This document shows, piece after piece, positions 8,696 to 17,484 of a stretch of DNA of 64,000 bases. How positions within the stretch are numbered: the first letter of the stretch is position 1; each line of letters starts with the position of its first letter. This stretch comes from Oscillospiraceae bacterium. GTDB taxonomy: Bacteria; Bacillota; Clostridia; Oscillospirales; Acutalibacteraceae. A program made the translations under genes and the position numbers. Where the stretch lies: positions 118,150 through 182,149 of the forward strand of contig SVOT01000003.1 of assembly GCA_015066225.1 (NCBI GenBank). The letters are read 5' to 3'. The notes beneath the pieces were generated by a model. It was not told the DNA's origin and did no database searches. It saw only the letters and a program-made list of their open reading frames with translations.

Positions 8696-10180
8696 ATGAG
8701 TAAAATGGCACGTTTTCATTCAAAAAAGGGTGCATTCTTTTTTAAATATTTCTTTATTTTTTCAGCAATAGTGTTGGTGGGCTTGATTATAGTCGGCACT
8801 TCGCTTATGGTGTTTTTGTCAGGCTTTCTGAGAGAACAGACTCTTGATAACACTGTTCTCAACGCCCGCGAGATGGCTTCTATGACGTCTGAGCTTTTGG
8901 AATCCTCCACAACCGAAAGTAACCCACAGGGTGCTGTTCTTGTTGTGCTCAACTCTATTGATATTGTTTCTGAATGCACCGGTAGCGAAATTTTTCTATG
9001 CAATTCACAAGGAATGCTGACTGCTTGCGGCGATGTTCTTGACGGCTTCAGCCTTAACCACGAAATATGTCAAAAGCACAAGGATTTCAAGCTATCACAG
9101 GCAGACATGCAAAAAGCGTCAAGCAACGGTCTTTCCGAGTACTCTACTTATGATAACTTTTTTCAGAGTGTTCATTCCATCGCTGTTGAACCGATTTTTG
9201 CAAAAAACGAGCTTGCAGGCTTCATTGTTGTTGCAACACCAATTTCAGACGGTGTCATAAATAACCTTACAATGGTGTGGCGTCTGTTTATTTTTGCGGC
9301 GGCGCTGACTCTTATCCTTATAACAATTGCCGTTTATCTTCTCACCGAGAAAATTGCAAAACCAATACGAAACCTTGAAAATGCCACACGGTGTTATGCC
9401 GCAGGCGACTTTTCATATCGTGTGCCCGAGCTCAACTCAAAGGATGAGCTCGCAGACCTTATCACCAAATTCAATTCAATGGCAACTGCTCTTTCTTATC
9501 TTGAGGAATCAAGAAGAAGCTTTGTTGCCAACGTTTCACACGAATTCAAAACGCCGATGACAACAATCCGCGGTTTTATCGACGGCATTCTTGACGGCAC
9601 TATACCCCAAGAAAAGCATGAATACTATCTCACCATTGTTTCCTCGGAAATCAAACGACTTTCCCGAATGGTCAATATGATGCTTAACATTTCAAACATT
9701 GAATCGGGAAATGCAAACTTGAAATTCGAGCATTTCAATATGAGTGAAAAAATACTTTCAACCTTCCTCGGCTTTGAACAGCTGATTTCAAACAAAAGCA
9801 TCACAGTTGAAGGTTTAGAGGATTTATCGGAAGCACCTGTAAACTGCGACAGCGCAATGATTGACCAGGTGATTTATAACCTTGTTGACAACGCTGTTAA
9901 ATTCACCGATAATTCAGGCAAAATAACCGTAAAGGTCACAAGTGATAAGAAATATTCATATTTTTCAATTACAAATACAGGCAAAGGGATACCTGAAAAA
10001 GACCTTATAAAAATCTTTGACAGATTTTATAAGGTTGACGAATCACGAAGCACAGATGTAAAAAATACAGGTCTTGGTCTTTTCCTTGTAAAAAGCATTG
10101 TTGACCTTCACGCAGGTAAAATAACCGTTGAAAGCGAAGTTAACAAGTTTACGCGCTTCACACTAAAATTACCCAGATAA
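8696..10180 (+). CDS. Membrane sensor histidine kinase
   Basis: 494 residues. Layout: membrane helix at about 17-41, external sensor domain about 42-190 of Cache-like size, second helix about 195-217, HAMP domain about 217-270, dimerisation domain with the phospho-acceptor His282 in NVSHEFKTPM, then the ATP-binding domain with N box (NLVDNAVKF), G1 (GKGIPEKD), F box (FDRFYKVDES) and G2 (GLGLFLVKSI). It phosphorylates the preceding response regulator. No strong ribosome site is visible, so translation is probably coupled. The HtrA-type protease that follows suggests an envelope stress or secretion stress circuit similar in logic to CssRS-HtrA of Bacillus; that is inference from position. Confidence 0.95.
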   Translation: MSKMARFHSKKGAFFFKYFFIFSAIVLVGLIIVGTSLMVFLSGFLREQTLDNTVLNAREMASMTSELLESSTTESNPQGAVLVVLNSIDIVSECTGSEIFLCNSQGMLTACGDVLDGFSLNHEICQKHKDFKLSQADMQKASSNGLSEYSTYDNFFQSVHSIAVEPIFAKNELAGFIVVATPISDGVINNLTMVWRLFIFAAALTLILITIAVYLLTEKIAKPIRNLENATRCYAAGDFSYRVPELNSKDELADLITKFNSMATALSYLEESRRSFVANVSHEFKTPMTTIRGFIDGILDGTIPQEKHEYYLTIVSSEIKRLSRMVNMMLNISNIESGNANLKFEHFNMSEKILSTFLGFEQLISNKSITVEGLEDLSEAPVNCDSAMIDQVIYNLVDNAVKFTDNSGKITVKVTSDKKYSYFSITNTGKGIPEKDLIKIFDRFYKVDESRSTDVKNTGLGLFLVKSIVDLHAGKITVESEVNKFTRFTLKLPR

Positions 10181-10209
10181 CAATACTCTTCCCACGGAGG
10201 TTTTCTTTT

Positions 10210-11679
10210 ATGGACGACAATTTCAACACACCAATTAAGCCGGAGGGCGTAACAGAAGCACCCTCTGTGCAACCGCAAAGCGCTGCACCTATGATGGGTA
10301 CAAATCCCGCTCATAATGCACCGTTATACCCCGGCCAGCCCACATTCAACAACAATTACCCCCCTGTTGCACCGAACACCGGCTTCAATAACTACCCTCA
10401 CCCCAATATTCCCCCGCAGAACAACCAGCCTGCCCCTAAAAAGAAGAAAAAAACAGGTAAATCTGTTTTTGCAATACTTCTTTGCATCTGCATTGTTGTG
10501 GCTTCTGTTGCAATCGGCGTTTCTTTCAAGGGCGAAATTGGTGGAATGGGTGAAGAAAGCTCACAACCGGCGGACACCAACACTACAAACAATGATGCCG
10601 CCGCACCTAACGTTGAGGACTCACCCGTCGATTACTCTGAATATTCAGGCGAAGGCATTATGACGCCCGAACAGATTTATGATTCGGTTAAGGATATAAA
10701 CGTTGCTATTATAGTTTATTCACAAAACCAGAAAACCGGTGAAGGCTCAGGTATAATTGTAGGCGAGGACGCAACAAAGAAATACACCTACATCATCACC
10801 TGTGCACACGTAATAGCAGACAAGGGTGTTGACATTCAGGTTCAGCTCATTGACGGCACTGAAATTGATGCAGACATCGTCGGTCTTGATAACAAAACCG
10901 ATGTGGGAGTTATTAAAATTAAAAAGACAGGCTTAAAGGCCGCAATCTTCGGCGACTCCGACAAATTGATGGTAGGTCAAGCAATTTACGCCATCGGTAA
11001 CCCCGGCGGCACCGAGTTTTTCGGCTCATTCACAAACGGTATTATCAGCGCCATTGACCGCCCCATCGCTTCATCTGCTTCAGCATACGACCTGCCCTGT
11101 ATCCAGCACAATGCAGCAATCAACCCCGGCAACTCCGGCGGTGCATTGGTTAACGCTTACGGTCAGGTTATCGGTCTTAACTCTTCAAAAATCACAAGCA
11201 CAGAATACGAAGGAATGGGCTTCTCTGTTCCAAGCAACACAATGCTTGAAATCTATAATTCAATCGTTAAGCACGGTTATGTTACAAACAGACCTATGCT
11301 TGGCATAACCTATTATGCCGTTGCTAACGACTACAATTACTCCGCTATTGCATGGAAAAACAATCTTCCCTACGGTTCAATTGTTATAGCATCCATAAGC
11401 GAGGGAAGCGGTGTTGCAAGCAGCGGAATTCAGATTGGTGACATCATAACGGGAGTTAACGGCAAACCCCTCACCTCAACCGACATTTTGCTTGAGGTTA
11501 TTGAAAACGCCTCTGTCGGCGATACAATCACCTTAACATACTGCAGGCTGAATAACAACGGAAGCATCGCATCAACCTCAACCGCAAAGGTCAAGCTGGT
11601 TGAAGACAAGGGCAACAACACCACGCCGGCCACATCAGTCCCCGAAACAGACCCCTTCAGCAATTATTTCGGATATTGA
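10210..11679 (+). CDS. htrA: HtrA/DegP-family membrane serine protease with PDZ domain
   Basis: 489 residues. A proline- and asparagine-rich cytoplasmic segment (1-75) and a lysine cluster precede a single membrane helix (about 82-103, FAILLCICIVVASVAIGVSF). The external trypsin-like domain carries the catalytic triad His200 (TCAHVIAD), Asp231 (KTDVGVI) and Ser309 (NPGNSGGALV). A PDZ domain follows at about 385-470, with the GDIITGVNGKPL strand. The final 20 residues are serine/threonine/proline rich. GGAGG lies 9 bases before the ATG. It degrades or refolds misfolded exported proteins. Position after the two-component genes suggests co-regulation. It ends at a strong terminator. Confidence 0.95.
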   Translation: MDDNFNTPIKPEGVTEAPSVQPQSAAPMMGTNPAHNAPLYPGQPTFNNNYPPVAPNTGFNNYPHPNIPPQNNQPAPKKKKKTGKSVFAILLCICIVVASVAIGVSFKGEIGGMGEESSQPADTNTTNNDAAAPNVEDSPVDYSEYSGEGIMTPEQIYDSVKDINVAIIVYSQNQKTGEGSGIIVGEDATKKYTYIITCAHVIADKGVDIQVQLIDGTEIDADIVGLDNKTDVGVIKIKKTGLKAAIFGDSDKLMVGQAIYAIGNPGGTEFFGSFTNGIISAIDRPIASSASAYDLPCIQHNAAINPGNSGGALVNAYGQVIGLNSSKITSTEYEGMGFSVPSNTMLEIYNSIVKHGYVTNRPMLGITYYAVANDYNYSAIAWKNNLPYGSIVIASISEGSGVASSGIQIGDIITGVNGKPLTSTDILLEVIENASVGDTITLTYCRLNNNGSIASTSTAKVKLVEDKGNNTTPATSVPETDPFSNYFGY

Positions 11680-11697
11680 TAATATTTTAAAAACAAT

Positions 11698-11735
11698 AAA
11701 GGAGCTGTAAAACTCTCGTATTTTACAGCTCCTTT
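11698..11735. terminator. Bidirectional terminator between convergent genes
   Basis: A 15-bp perfect stem AAAGGAGCTGTAAAA / TTTTACAGCTCCTTT with an 8-base loop. It is flanked by T-rich and A-rich sequence, serving the protease gene on plus and the TtcA-like gene on minus. Confidence 0.85.
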
Positions 11736-11754
11736 ATATTTTTGCATTATTATT

Positions 11755-12471
11755 TTACTTCCCCCAACGGTCAATGTTGGCTCGTTGAATTGCGCCCACG
11801 ATTTTTTCGGGCACGTCGCCATATTCCTCCGAAAGGCTTTTGAGAAGATTTTTTGCATCCTCACGCTTTGTGTTTTCATTAGCAGGGCATTTGCTTTCAA
11901 CAACAGGCAAGGAAAGACGCTCAGCTACCCTTTCCACCTCACGCTCTCTTACGTATATAAGGGGACGAATCATTGTTATGTCACGCCTTGAAAGGTAAGT
12001 TACGGGAGCAAAGCACCCAACCCTACTTTCAATAAGCAGATTCATCATAAACGTTTCTGCAGCATCGTCAAGGTGGTGACCCAAAGCAATTTTGTTGCAC
12101 CCAAGCTCCTTTGCAGTGTCGTGAAGTATGCCGCGACGCATTCTTGCACAAAGGCTGCAAGGAGATTTTTCTTTTCTTATATTAAAAATAATTTCATATA
12201 GGTCGGTTGACTTGATGACGTATTCAACGTCATTTTCACGGCAGAATTCCCTAATCCTTGAAAAATCGCCATCCTCATTGCCGAAGCGCATATCAAGAGT
12301 TAGGGCAATTATTTCGAATTTCGCGGGGTAAAACCGCCGCAGCTCGCAAAGAGCCTTGAGAAGCATCAGCGAATCCTTGCCGCCGGAAATACCCACGGCA
12401 ATTCTGTCGCCCTCTTCAATCATTTTATAGTCATCAACAGCCGCTCTTACGTGGCTCAGAATTCTTCTCAT
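11755..12471 (-). CDS. ttcA: TtcA-family tRNA 2-thiolation enzyme (PP-loop ATPase)
   Basis: 238 residues. The PP-loop motif SGGKDS lies near residue 30 (VGISGGKDSLMLLKAL), and a CxxC motif in PCSLCARMRRGIL near 105 is the TtcA/TtuA signature that binds an iron-sulfur cluster; a further cysteine is in SKCPANENT. The family thiolates a pyrimidine in tRNA (s2C32 for TtcA) using ATP. The E. coli protein is longer (about 310), so this is the short clostridial form and the exact target base is not certain. Its ATG overlaps the stop of the upstream small membrane protein (ATGA at 12468-12471), implying translational coupling. Confidence 0.85.
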   Translation of the reverse strand: MRRILSHVRAAVDDYKMIEEGDRIAVGISGGKDSLMLLKALCELRRFYPAKFEIIALTLDMRFGNEDGDFSRIREFCRENDVEYVIKSTDLYEIIFNIRKEKSPCSLCARMRRGILHDTAKELGCNKIALGHHLDDAAETFMMNLLIESRVGCFAPVTYLSRRDITMIRPLIYVREREVERVAERLSLPVVESKCPANENTKREDAKNLLKSLSEEYGDVPEKIVGAIQRANIDRWGK

Positions 12472-12806
12472 TGTTGGTCCTTTTCGTCTTTTTTATCTTT
12501 ATCGCCGATAGTAATATCCTTTTCCTTAGGCACCCTTTTAAGGCAAACCACAAGAACAATAACAGCTATCACAAGGGCAACCGAAAGAATTGCTATATAG
12601 GTATTTCTTTTGGTTGTTTTTTCTTTTTCCTCCTGCTGACGGTAACCAAAAAGATCCTGCCCCTCGACTGTGTCGGATATATCGGTATATCTTTCGTTTA
12701 CGTCAATAGTAAGCTGAAAATCCGCCTCATTCGCCGCAACTGTGCAGGGAGCACAAAGGCTAAGAAAAGCCACAAGCGACATAACAAAGCATAACAACTT
12801 TCTCAT
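12468..12806 (-). CDS. Small secreted/type I membrane protein, unknown function
   Basis: 112 residues. A signal peptide (KLLCFVMSLVAFLSLCAPCTVAA) is followed by about 45 residues outside the membrane (acidic, with DVNERYTDISDTVEG), one membrane helix (about 70-92, YIAILSVALVIAVIVLVVCL) and a highly charged cytoplasmic tail rich in Lys and Asp. It overlaps ttcA by 4 bases and lies 4 bases after the PLP-enzyme gene, so it is in one operon with both. I do not recognise a family. The intact signal, helix and coupling argue that it is a real gene. Confidence 0.7.
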   Translation of the reverse strand: MRKLLCFVMSLVAFLSLCAPCTVAANEADFQLTIDVNERYTDISDTVEGQDLFGYRQQEEKEKTTKRNTYIAILSVALVIAVIVLVVCLKRVPKEKDITIGDKDKKDEKDQQ

Positions 12807-12810
12807 AATT

Positions 12811-13977
12811 TTACACCCTCTCTATCTGCGAAATAAGTGTTTCTATTGCTTTTTTCAAAACAGCCTTCGGGCAAGCAACGTTGAGCCTTGTAAAGCCCTT
12901 GCCACCCTCACCGAACCAATGGCCCGGGTCCTGAATGATGCCACATTTGTTGTTGAGAAATTCGTCAAGCTCCGAATCAGTCATAGAAAGCCCGTTCATA
13001 TCAAGCCACATAAGGTAGGTTCCCTGACATTTATGGACCTTGATTTTATCGGTGGCGCCGAGCATTCTCTCCACCATTTCAATATTGGAGTCGATATATT
13101 CGTTCACCTTATCTATCCAATAATCGCATTTCGTATATGCAGCAATTGTTGCAGGGCGTGAAACACAGTTTATTGAGCTGTAGCCGTCGGCTGAAAGCTG
13201 AGCCTGAAATTTATCACGGAGCTCTTTATTTTTTATTATGATATTGGAAGTGCCAAGACCCGCAAGGTTAAAGGTTTTGCTGACAGCGGTGCAGATAACG
13301 GTATTCTGCGCTATTTGGGGGTCAACATTATTTATTACCGTGTGCTCAACGTTTTTTCTGAGAATATCAAAATGTATTTCATCGCTGAGAAGCACAACGT
13401 TATTTTTTAGACATATCTCGCCGACCTTCTGCAACTCTGCCTTTGTCCAGACACGCCCAACCGGGTTATGAGGACTGCACAGAAGCATAAGCTTCACATC
13501 GTCTTCGGATGCGATTTTTTGAAGCTCTTCAAAATTCATCCGATATTCACCATCAGTAAATTGAAGCGGATTATCAGCAATAACTCGCCCGTTGTTGAGT
13601 ATCGAGGTTGAAAAGGGGTAATAAACAGGTGTCTGAATTATCACCTTGTCGCCCTTTTGGGTAAAGGCTCTTATAGCTGTATTTATGGCAAAAACAACGC
13701 CGCCGACGGTTGTTATCCAATCGTTTTCAATTTCAAAGCTGTGGCGACGAAGCAAGAATTCACGAACACAATCACGATAGGCTTCATCACTGCTTGTATA
13801 GCAGAAAAAACCGTTCTCACAAAACGAAGACAGAGCCTTACGCACCTCGGGCGGAGCTTGAAACTCCATATCTGCAACAGAAAACGGATATGCACCCTTT
13901 TCTATTAAACCATCAGAAACGATTGTATCCCATTTATATGAACCGCTGTTTTTGCGGTTAAAAACCTTGTCAAACAT
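12811..13977 (-). CDS. PLP-dependent aminotransferase class I/II, MalY/PatB cystathionine beta-lyase type
   Basis: 388 residues. The start MFDKVFNRKNSGSYKWD and SVADMEFQAPPEV are typical of the MalY/PatB subgroup. Cofactor-binding segments include the SPHNPVGRVW motif, the aspartate in LLSDEIHFD and the Schiff-base lysine in AVSKTFNLAGL near residue 235. The group cleaves cystathionine or cysteine C-S bonds. Which substrate is used here is not shown by the sequence. It sits first or second in a minus-strand operon with the YhhN-family gene 9 bases upstream. Confidence 0.9.
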   Translation of the reverse strand: MFDKVFNRKNSGSYKWDTIVSDGLIEKGAYPFSVADMEFQAPPEVRKALSSFCENGFFCYTSSDEAYRDCVREFLLRRHSFEIENDWITTVGGVVFAINTAIRAFTQKGDKVIIQTPVYYPFSTSILNNGRVIADNPLQFTDGEYRMNFEELQKIASEDDVKLMLLCSPHNPVGRVWTKAELQKVGEICLKNNVVLLSDEIHFDILRKNVEHTVINNVDPQIAQNTVICTAVSKTFNLAGLGTSNIIIKNKELRDKFQAQLSADGYSSINCVSRPATIAAYTKCDYWIDKVNEYIDSNIEMVERMLGATDKIKVHKCQGTYLMWLDMNGLSMTDSELDEFLNNKCGIIQDPGHWFGEGGKGFTRLNVACPKAVLKKAIETLISQIERV

Positions 13978-13986
13978 AATGCACCT

Positions 13987-14727
13987 TTACGCGTTAATAA
14001 ACAGAATTGATGAAGCCAGCATCACCTGACCCCAGAAATATGTAAGAATGTTAAATATCTTCAACGGATAATTTTTCTTTTGACCGCCGAAAGAAAGAAT
14101 CCCCAACGTTGCGTCAGAAAGAAGGAAGAAAACCGCACCGCAAGTAAGAAGAAGGAATGCTATAAAGCCGTGCTCTGCACCGGTTTTATAATATGACCAG
14201 CCAAGAACAGTTGCCCTGACAAGCATCGTGTTTATTACAAGAAGGTAAACCGCAATAGCGTAACCGACTATTTTGGGGGCAAATTTTACTTTTATGAGTT
14301 TTGATAAAGCCAATAAAAATATGACTACGCCTATTATTATGAGTACTTCTGTCAAATTAAACATTTTGTAACCGGGGTTAAGCCTTGGTGTGGCTTTGAC
14401 AAAAGCTACAATATAAACCACGTGACCGATAAGAAAGCTCACGAAACCCGTGGCAAAATATACATTAGTGGGCTTTGCGTGGAGAAAATAATCACCGATC
14501 CACCCAAATATTGCACCGATAAACATAATTATGGCAAACTGCGAGAAGTTGCCTGCAATATGCATTGAAACTGCACCTATGCCCACAAACCCTGTTGCAC
14601 ACACCATTTTTAATATCAAGGATTTTCTGCATTTTTCGGGCCAAAGGGCTTTGAGATACCATGGCACAAAAAATACCTCAACAAGTAAAAGTAAGCCGAA
14701 AATAATCCAAAGAGTCAAGTATATCAC
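13987..14727 (-). CDS. YhhN/TMEM86-family membrane protein (lysoplasmalogenase-like)
   Basis: 246 residues with about eight membrane helices. The GDYFLH motif near residue 84 and FATGFVSFLIGHVVYI near 95-112 match the YhhN family, whose animal members hydrolyse the vinyl-ether bond of lysoplasmalogen. Plasmalogens are common in anaerobic Clostridia, so the activity fits, but bacterial members are little tested. Two hairpin repeats lie upstream. It is probably the first gene of the operon running through the PLP enzyme and the TtcA-like protein. Confidence 0.75.
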   Translation of the reverse strand: MIYLTLWIIFGLLLLVEVFFVPWYLKALWPEKCRKSLILKMVCATGFVGIGAVSMHIAGNFSQFAIIMFIGAIFGWIGDYFLHAKPTNVYFATGFVSFLIGHVVYIVAFVKATPRLNPGYKMFNLTEVLIIIGVVIFLLALSKLIKVKFAPKIVGYAIAVYLLVINTMLVRATVLGWSYYKTGAEHGFIAFLLLTCGAVFFLLSDATLGILSFGGQKKNYPLKIFNILTYFWGQVMLASSILFINA

Positions 14728-14806
14728 CCATTAAACATTTGTTGTATATATTTTACCATACAAGCATAAAAAAGGCAATAATTAAAAGAGGTATATAATT
14801 TTTTCA

Positions 14807-14884
14807 GCGTATGAAGATACGCCGAGTGAGATAAAAAAACTAACCCCGAGCAAAATGCTCGGGGTGTTCTGCGCTAAAAGAAAC
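14807..14884 (-). repeat. 78-bp repeat containing an intrinsic terminator, copy 1
   Basis: Matches copy 2 (14943-15020) except for one base (GTGAG versus GCGAG in the linker). On the minus strand it has the GC-rich stem ACCCCGAGCA/TGCTCGGGGT, then TTAGTTTTTTTAT, then a second small hairpin GGCGTAT..ATACGCC. Confidence 0.85.
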
Positions 14885-14942
14885 ACACACCATCAAGATG
14901 ACTGTTTATTTTAGATGCAGAAGTTTATTTTATTGAGCGACG

Positions 14943-15020
14943 GCGTATGAAGATACGCCGAGCGAGATAAAAAAACTAACCCCGAGCAAAATGCTCGGGG
15001 TGTTCTGCGCTAAAAGAAAC
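14943..15020 (-). terminator. 78-bp terminator repeat, copy 2, ending the 15028-16143 gene
   Basis: Stem ACCCCGAGCA (14979-14988) with TGCTCGGGGT (14992-15001), followed on the minus strand by TTAGTTTTTTTAT. It lies 8 bases after the stop of the secreted-protein gene. An almost identical copy follows 136 bases further on, so the gene has two terminators in series; about 58 bases of unrelated sequence separate them. Confidence 0.85.
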
Positions 15021-15027
15021 AGTCAGA

Positions 15028-16143
15028 TTAATATTTGAGGTCAGTAATCAGAATTGTATTAAAGAGCTCCTGCTTATCAATAACGATTTCAGAAATACCA
15101 AAAATCTTACCGCCGCCCTGAATAGCAACGTTCATATACTGCTCAAGCTTAATAATCTCGTTTGTTTTTGTGTTGTATTCAAGAATAGCTGTGCAATCGT
15201 GGTATGTGAGGTTGTATGTAACATTTTTGATAACAGCCTGAACTACGCCACCGTTAAGAGTGTTGTCGATATCAGCTTTTGAAAGGGGTGAGAAGATACC
15301 ACCTGTGTAGCTGGGAGATTTGTCACCGCCGTCGGGAAGGGGCTCGGGGTTCTTTTCGTCGTTAAGAACGATTGTGATTCTTGCTTTATCGCCGCCGAGA
15401 TCTTCATACTTAGCAGATTTGATGGCGCTTACATCTGTAAGATAGCAACCTTTAGCACCCTTGTAAACAGGGAACCATCTCATATCTGAGCCTTTTTCAA
15501 CAACCTCGGGATTTGCGGTTGCAGTTTCTTTAGTTGTCATAATATCGAGCTTGTCAACAAGGTCAAGAAGAGTACCTACAAGACCTGAACCCTTTGAGAT
15601 TACACGGTTGTTTGCATCGGCGGGAAGCTCCTGGTATTCAACCTTTGTGTAGCCGGGTTTGTCTGTTTTAGCTTTGTTCATAACCTTTGTGTAGATAGCA
15701 AGAACTTCTGCGGGTGTTTTGCCACCTGTTGTGTTAGCACCTGCGTTGCCACCTGCGTTACCGCCTGCGTTGCCACCTGCGTTACCGCCTGCGTTGCCAC
15801 CAGCATTGCCGCCTGCGTTGCCAGCTGCATTACCGCCAGCGTTGCCGCCAACGTTACCTGTTGCATCGCCGCCTGCGTTGCCGCCAACGTTACCTGTTGC
15901 ATCTCCGCCTGTGCTGCCGCCAACATTACCGCCGGCGTTGGGATCATAGTATGAACCGCCACCCTGGGCATTGTTATTATTGTTGTTTGTTGCATCGCCG
16001 CCTGCGCCGTCTGCACCATCAGTTGCCTCAGTTTTAGTGAGGAACATAACAGAAGCAATTGAAACAGCGTTGCTTGTGATAACTGTGAAGAGAAGAGCTA
16101 TTGTGAGAATAATAGCAATCAACTTCATATCTGATCTTTTCAT
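15028..16143 (-). CDS. Exported protein with Gly-Gly-Asn-Ala repeat linker, unknown function (paralog 1)
   Basis: 371 residues. The N-terminus has a charged start and a hydrophobic signal/anchor (KLIAIILTIALLFTVITSNAVSIASVMF) at about residues 7-34. Residues about 42-145 are a low-complexity linker of glycine, asparagine, alanine and threonine, including many GGNA units. A folded-looking C-terminal domain (about 148-371) alternates strands and ends TILITDLKY. The next gene upstream is a paralog with the same N-terminus and general plan but a different linker. No family recognised. The linker suggests a domain displayed outside the membrane and held away from the cell wall. Confidence 0.75.
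   Translation of the reverse strand: MKRSDMKLIAIILTIALLFTVITSNAVSIASVMFLTKTEATDGADGAGGDATNNNNNNAQGGGSYYDPNAGGNVGGSTGGDATGNVGGNAGGDATGNVGGNAGGNAAGNAGGNAGGNAGGNAGGNAGGNAGGNAGANTTGGKTPAEVLAIYTKVMNKAKTDKPGYTKVEYQELPADANNRVISKGSGLVGTLLDLVDKLDIMTTKETATANPEVVEKGSDMRWFPVYKGAKGCYLTDVSAIKSAKYEDLGGDKARITIVLNDEKNPEPLPDGGDKSPSYTGGIFSPLSKADIDNTLNGGVVQAVIKNVTYNLTYHDCTAILEYNTKTNEIIKLEQYMNVAIQGGGKIFGISEIVIDKQELFNTILITDLKY
15730..15930 (-). repeat. In-frame short tandem repeat coding for the GGNA linker
   Basis: Direct repeats of about 12 bases (GGCGGTAACGCA type on the minus strand, with synonymous differences) encode the Gly-Gly-Asn-Ala units. Such arrays can change copy number by slippage without breaking the frame. 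Confidence 0.8.
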
Positions 16144-16230
16144 TGGTATGAAACCCCTTTCGTTTACTGATTTAAAATTAACATTTTAATCAATTACTAG
16201 ATTACAACAATTCTGCGAAAAAGTCAATAG

Positions 16231-16266
16231 TAAAAAGGGTCGATTTACTTTCGTAAACCGACCCTT
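16231..16266 (-). terminator. Intrinsic terminator after paralog 2
   Basis: Stem AAGGGTCGgTTTAC / GTAAAtCGACCCTT on the minus strand with a GAAA loop, followed by TTTTTAC. It lies 16 bases past the stop at 16283. Confidence 0.85.
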
Positions 16267-16282
16267 GGGTTAATTATTCAAA

Positions 16283-17311
16283 TTAATATTTGAAATCCCA
16301 GAATCTTGCGTGGAATGCAAGAACACCGTCACCTGAGAGAGAACCAACAAGAAGCTTAGCTTCTGCTTTCAATTCAGCGTGGCATTCGTGAGTGATTTCA
16401 ACGAACTTGCCGTCTTTAGTCATTGTAGCCGTGATTGTGAAAGCTTTGTAGTTGAGCTCTGCAGTTTTGAGTTCCTTAACGATAGCTTTGATAGCACCGT
16501 TGTTCTGGATTTCGTTAGTGATTGCTGTCATATAGAGAAGGTCTCTTGACATAAGAGCAACACCGTCTTTATCCTCTTCTGTGGGGTTAATCTGGTCTTT
16601 CATAACGATTGTGATAACAACGTTAGAACCGGAATCCTTCTTTGAGCAGCTTGCAACAGCGTTAGCTGTACAGTTGCTTGCAGGCATACGATTCATTGAA
16701 TCTTCGCCTTTAGCATTGTCTTTAACGGAAGCATCTTCTTCAGATGTAACGAAGCCCTTAATGATTCCTTCAAGAACGGAGTTACCGATGTTGATTTCTT
16801 CGATAACCTGCCATGCTTTGCATTTGTATGCAGCGTGACCCTTTGTTTTGATAGCTGTTGCAGCATCCTGGAACATTTTGAGAGCTGCAGCATCAACGGG
16901 AGAGCCTGTGTTGCCCTGAGGCTGGTTGCCCTGGGGCTGGTTGCCCTGAGGCTGGTTACCCTGGGGCTGGTTGCCCTGCTGTGCACCCTGCTGAGCGTTG
17001 CCCTGAGCCTGGTTGTTGCCGGCATCTGTGCTGCCCTGCTGAGTTGCATTGCCAGCACCGTCGTTTGTGCTACCGGAGTTGTCAACAGTACCGCCGTTAG
17101 GATCATAGTAGCTGTTATTGTTGCTCTGGTAATTGTTGTTGCTGTTATTGTTGTTTGCGTCAGCTGCGCCGTCGCCTGTTGCAGCGTCTGTAGCCTCAGC
17201 CTTTGTGAGGAACAAAACAGAAGCAATTGAAACAGCGTTGCTTGTAACAACTGTGAAAAGAAGTGCTATAGTAAGGATTATAGCAATAATTTTCATATCT
17301 GAATTTTTCAT
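16283..17311 (-). CDS. Exported protein with Gln/Asn/Gly/Pro repeat linker, unknown function (paralog 2)
   Basis: 342 residues. The first 40 residues are almost identical to those of the 15028-16143 protein (MKNSDMKIIAIILTIALLFT then VVTSNAVSIASVLFLTKAEAT). Residues about 45-138 are low complexity, with NNNN runs and four or more GNQPQ units. The C-terminal domain (about 139-342) is related in layout (mixed strands, ending FWDFKY) but has diverged strongly. It has its own terminator, and ribosome site AAAGGGG lies before the ATG. The pair looks like a tandem duplication in which linker and distal domain diversified while the export segment stayed constant. Function unknown. Confidence 0.75.
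   Translation of the reverse strand: MKNSDMKIIAIILTIALLFTVVTSNAVSIASVLFLTKAEATDAATGDGAADANNNNSNNNYQSNNNSYYDPNGGTVDNSGSTNDGAGNATQQGSTDAGNNQAQGNAQQGAQQGNQPQGNQPQGNQPQGNQPQGNTGSPVDAAALKMFQDAATAIKTKGHAAYKCKAWQVIEEINIGNSVLEGIIKGFVTSEEDASVKDNAKGEDSMNRMPASNCTANAVASCSKKDSGSNVVITIVMKDQINPTEEDKDGVALMSRDLLYMTAITNEIQNNGAIKAIVKELKTAELNYKAFTITATMTKDGKFVEITHECHAELKAEAKLLVGSLSGDGVLAFHARFWDFKY
16905..16985 (-). repeat. In-frame 15-base tandem repeat coding for GNQPQ
   Basis: Units reading GGCAACCAGCC(C/T)CAG on the minus strand repeat about four to five times and encode Gly-Asn-Gln-Pro-Gln. Confidence 0.8.
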
Positions 17312-17484
17312 TGGTATAGAACCCCTTTCAAATTTTTAGTATTGCTGAGCCGAAAGGGGCTCAAAATACAATACCACATTATTTTTCAGTATCTAAAGAT
17401 TAACCTAAAATTCACAAAAAGTCAAGAAGAAATTATTCCAAACATTACCTAACATATAATTTTCGGCAAAAAGCCCAAAATGTG

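Noticed and set aside
15730..15930. CRISPR array
   Set aside because: Repeat unit is 12 bases, a multiple of three, inside a coding frame, with no spacers.
15678..16058. Low-complexity frames opposite or shifted to the GGNA protein
   Set aside because: Frame shadows of the tandem repeat; only the 15028-16143 frame has a signal peptide and ribosome site.
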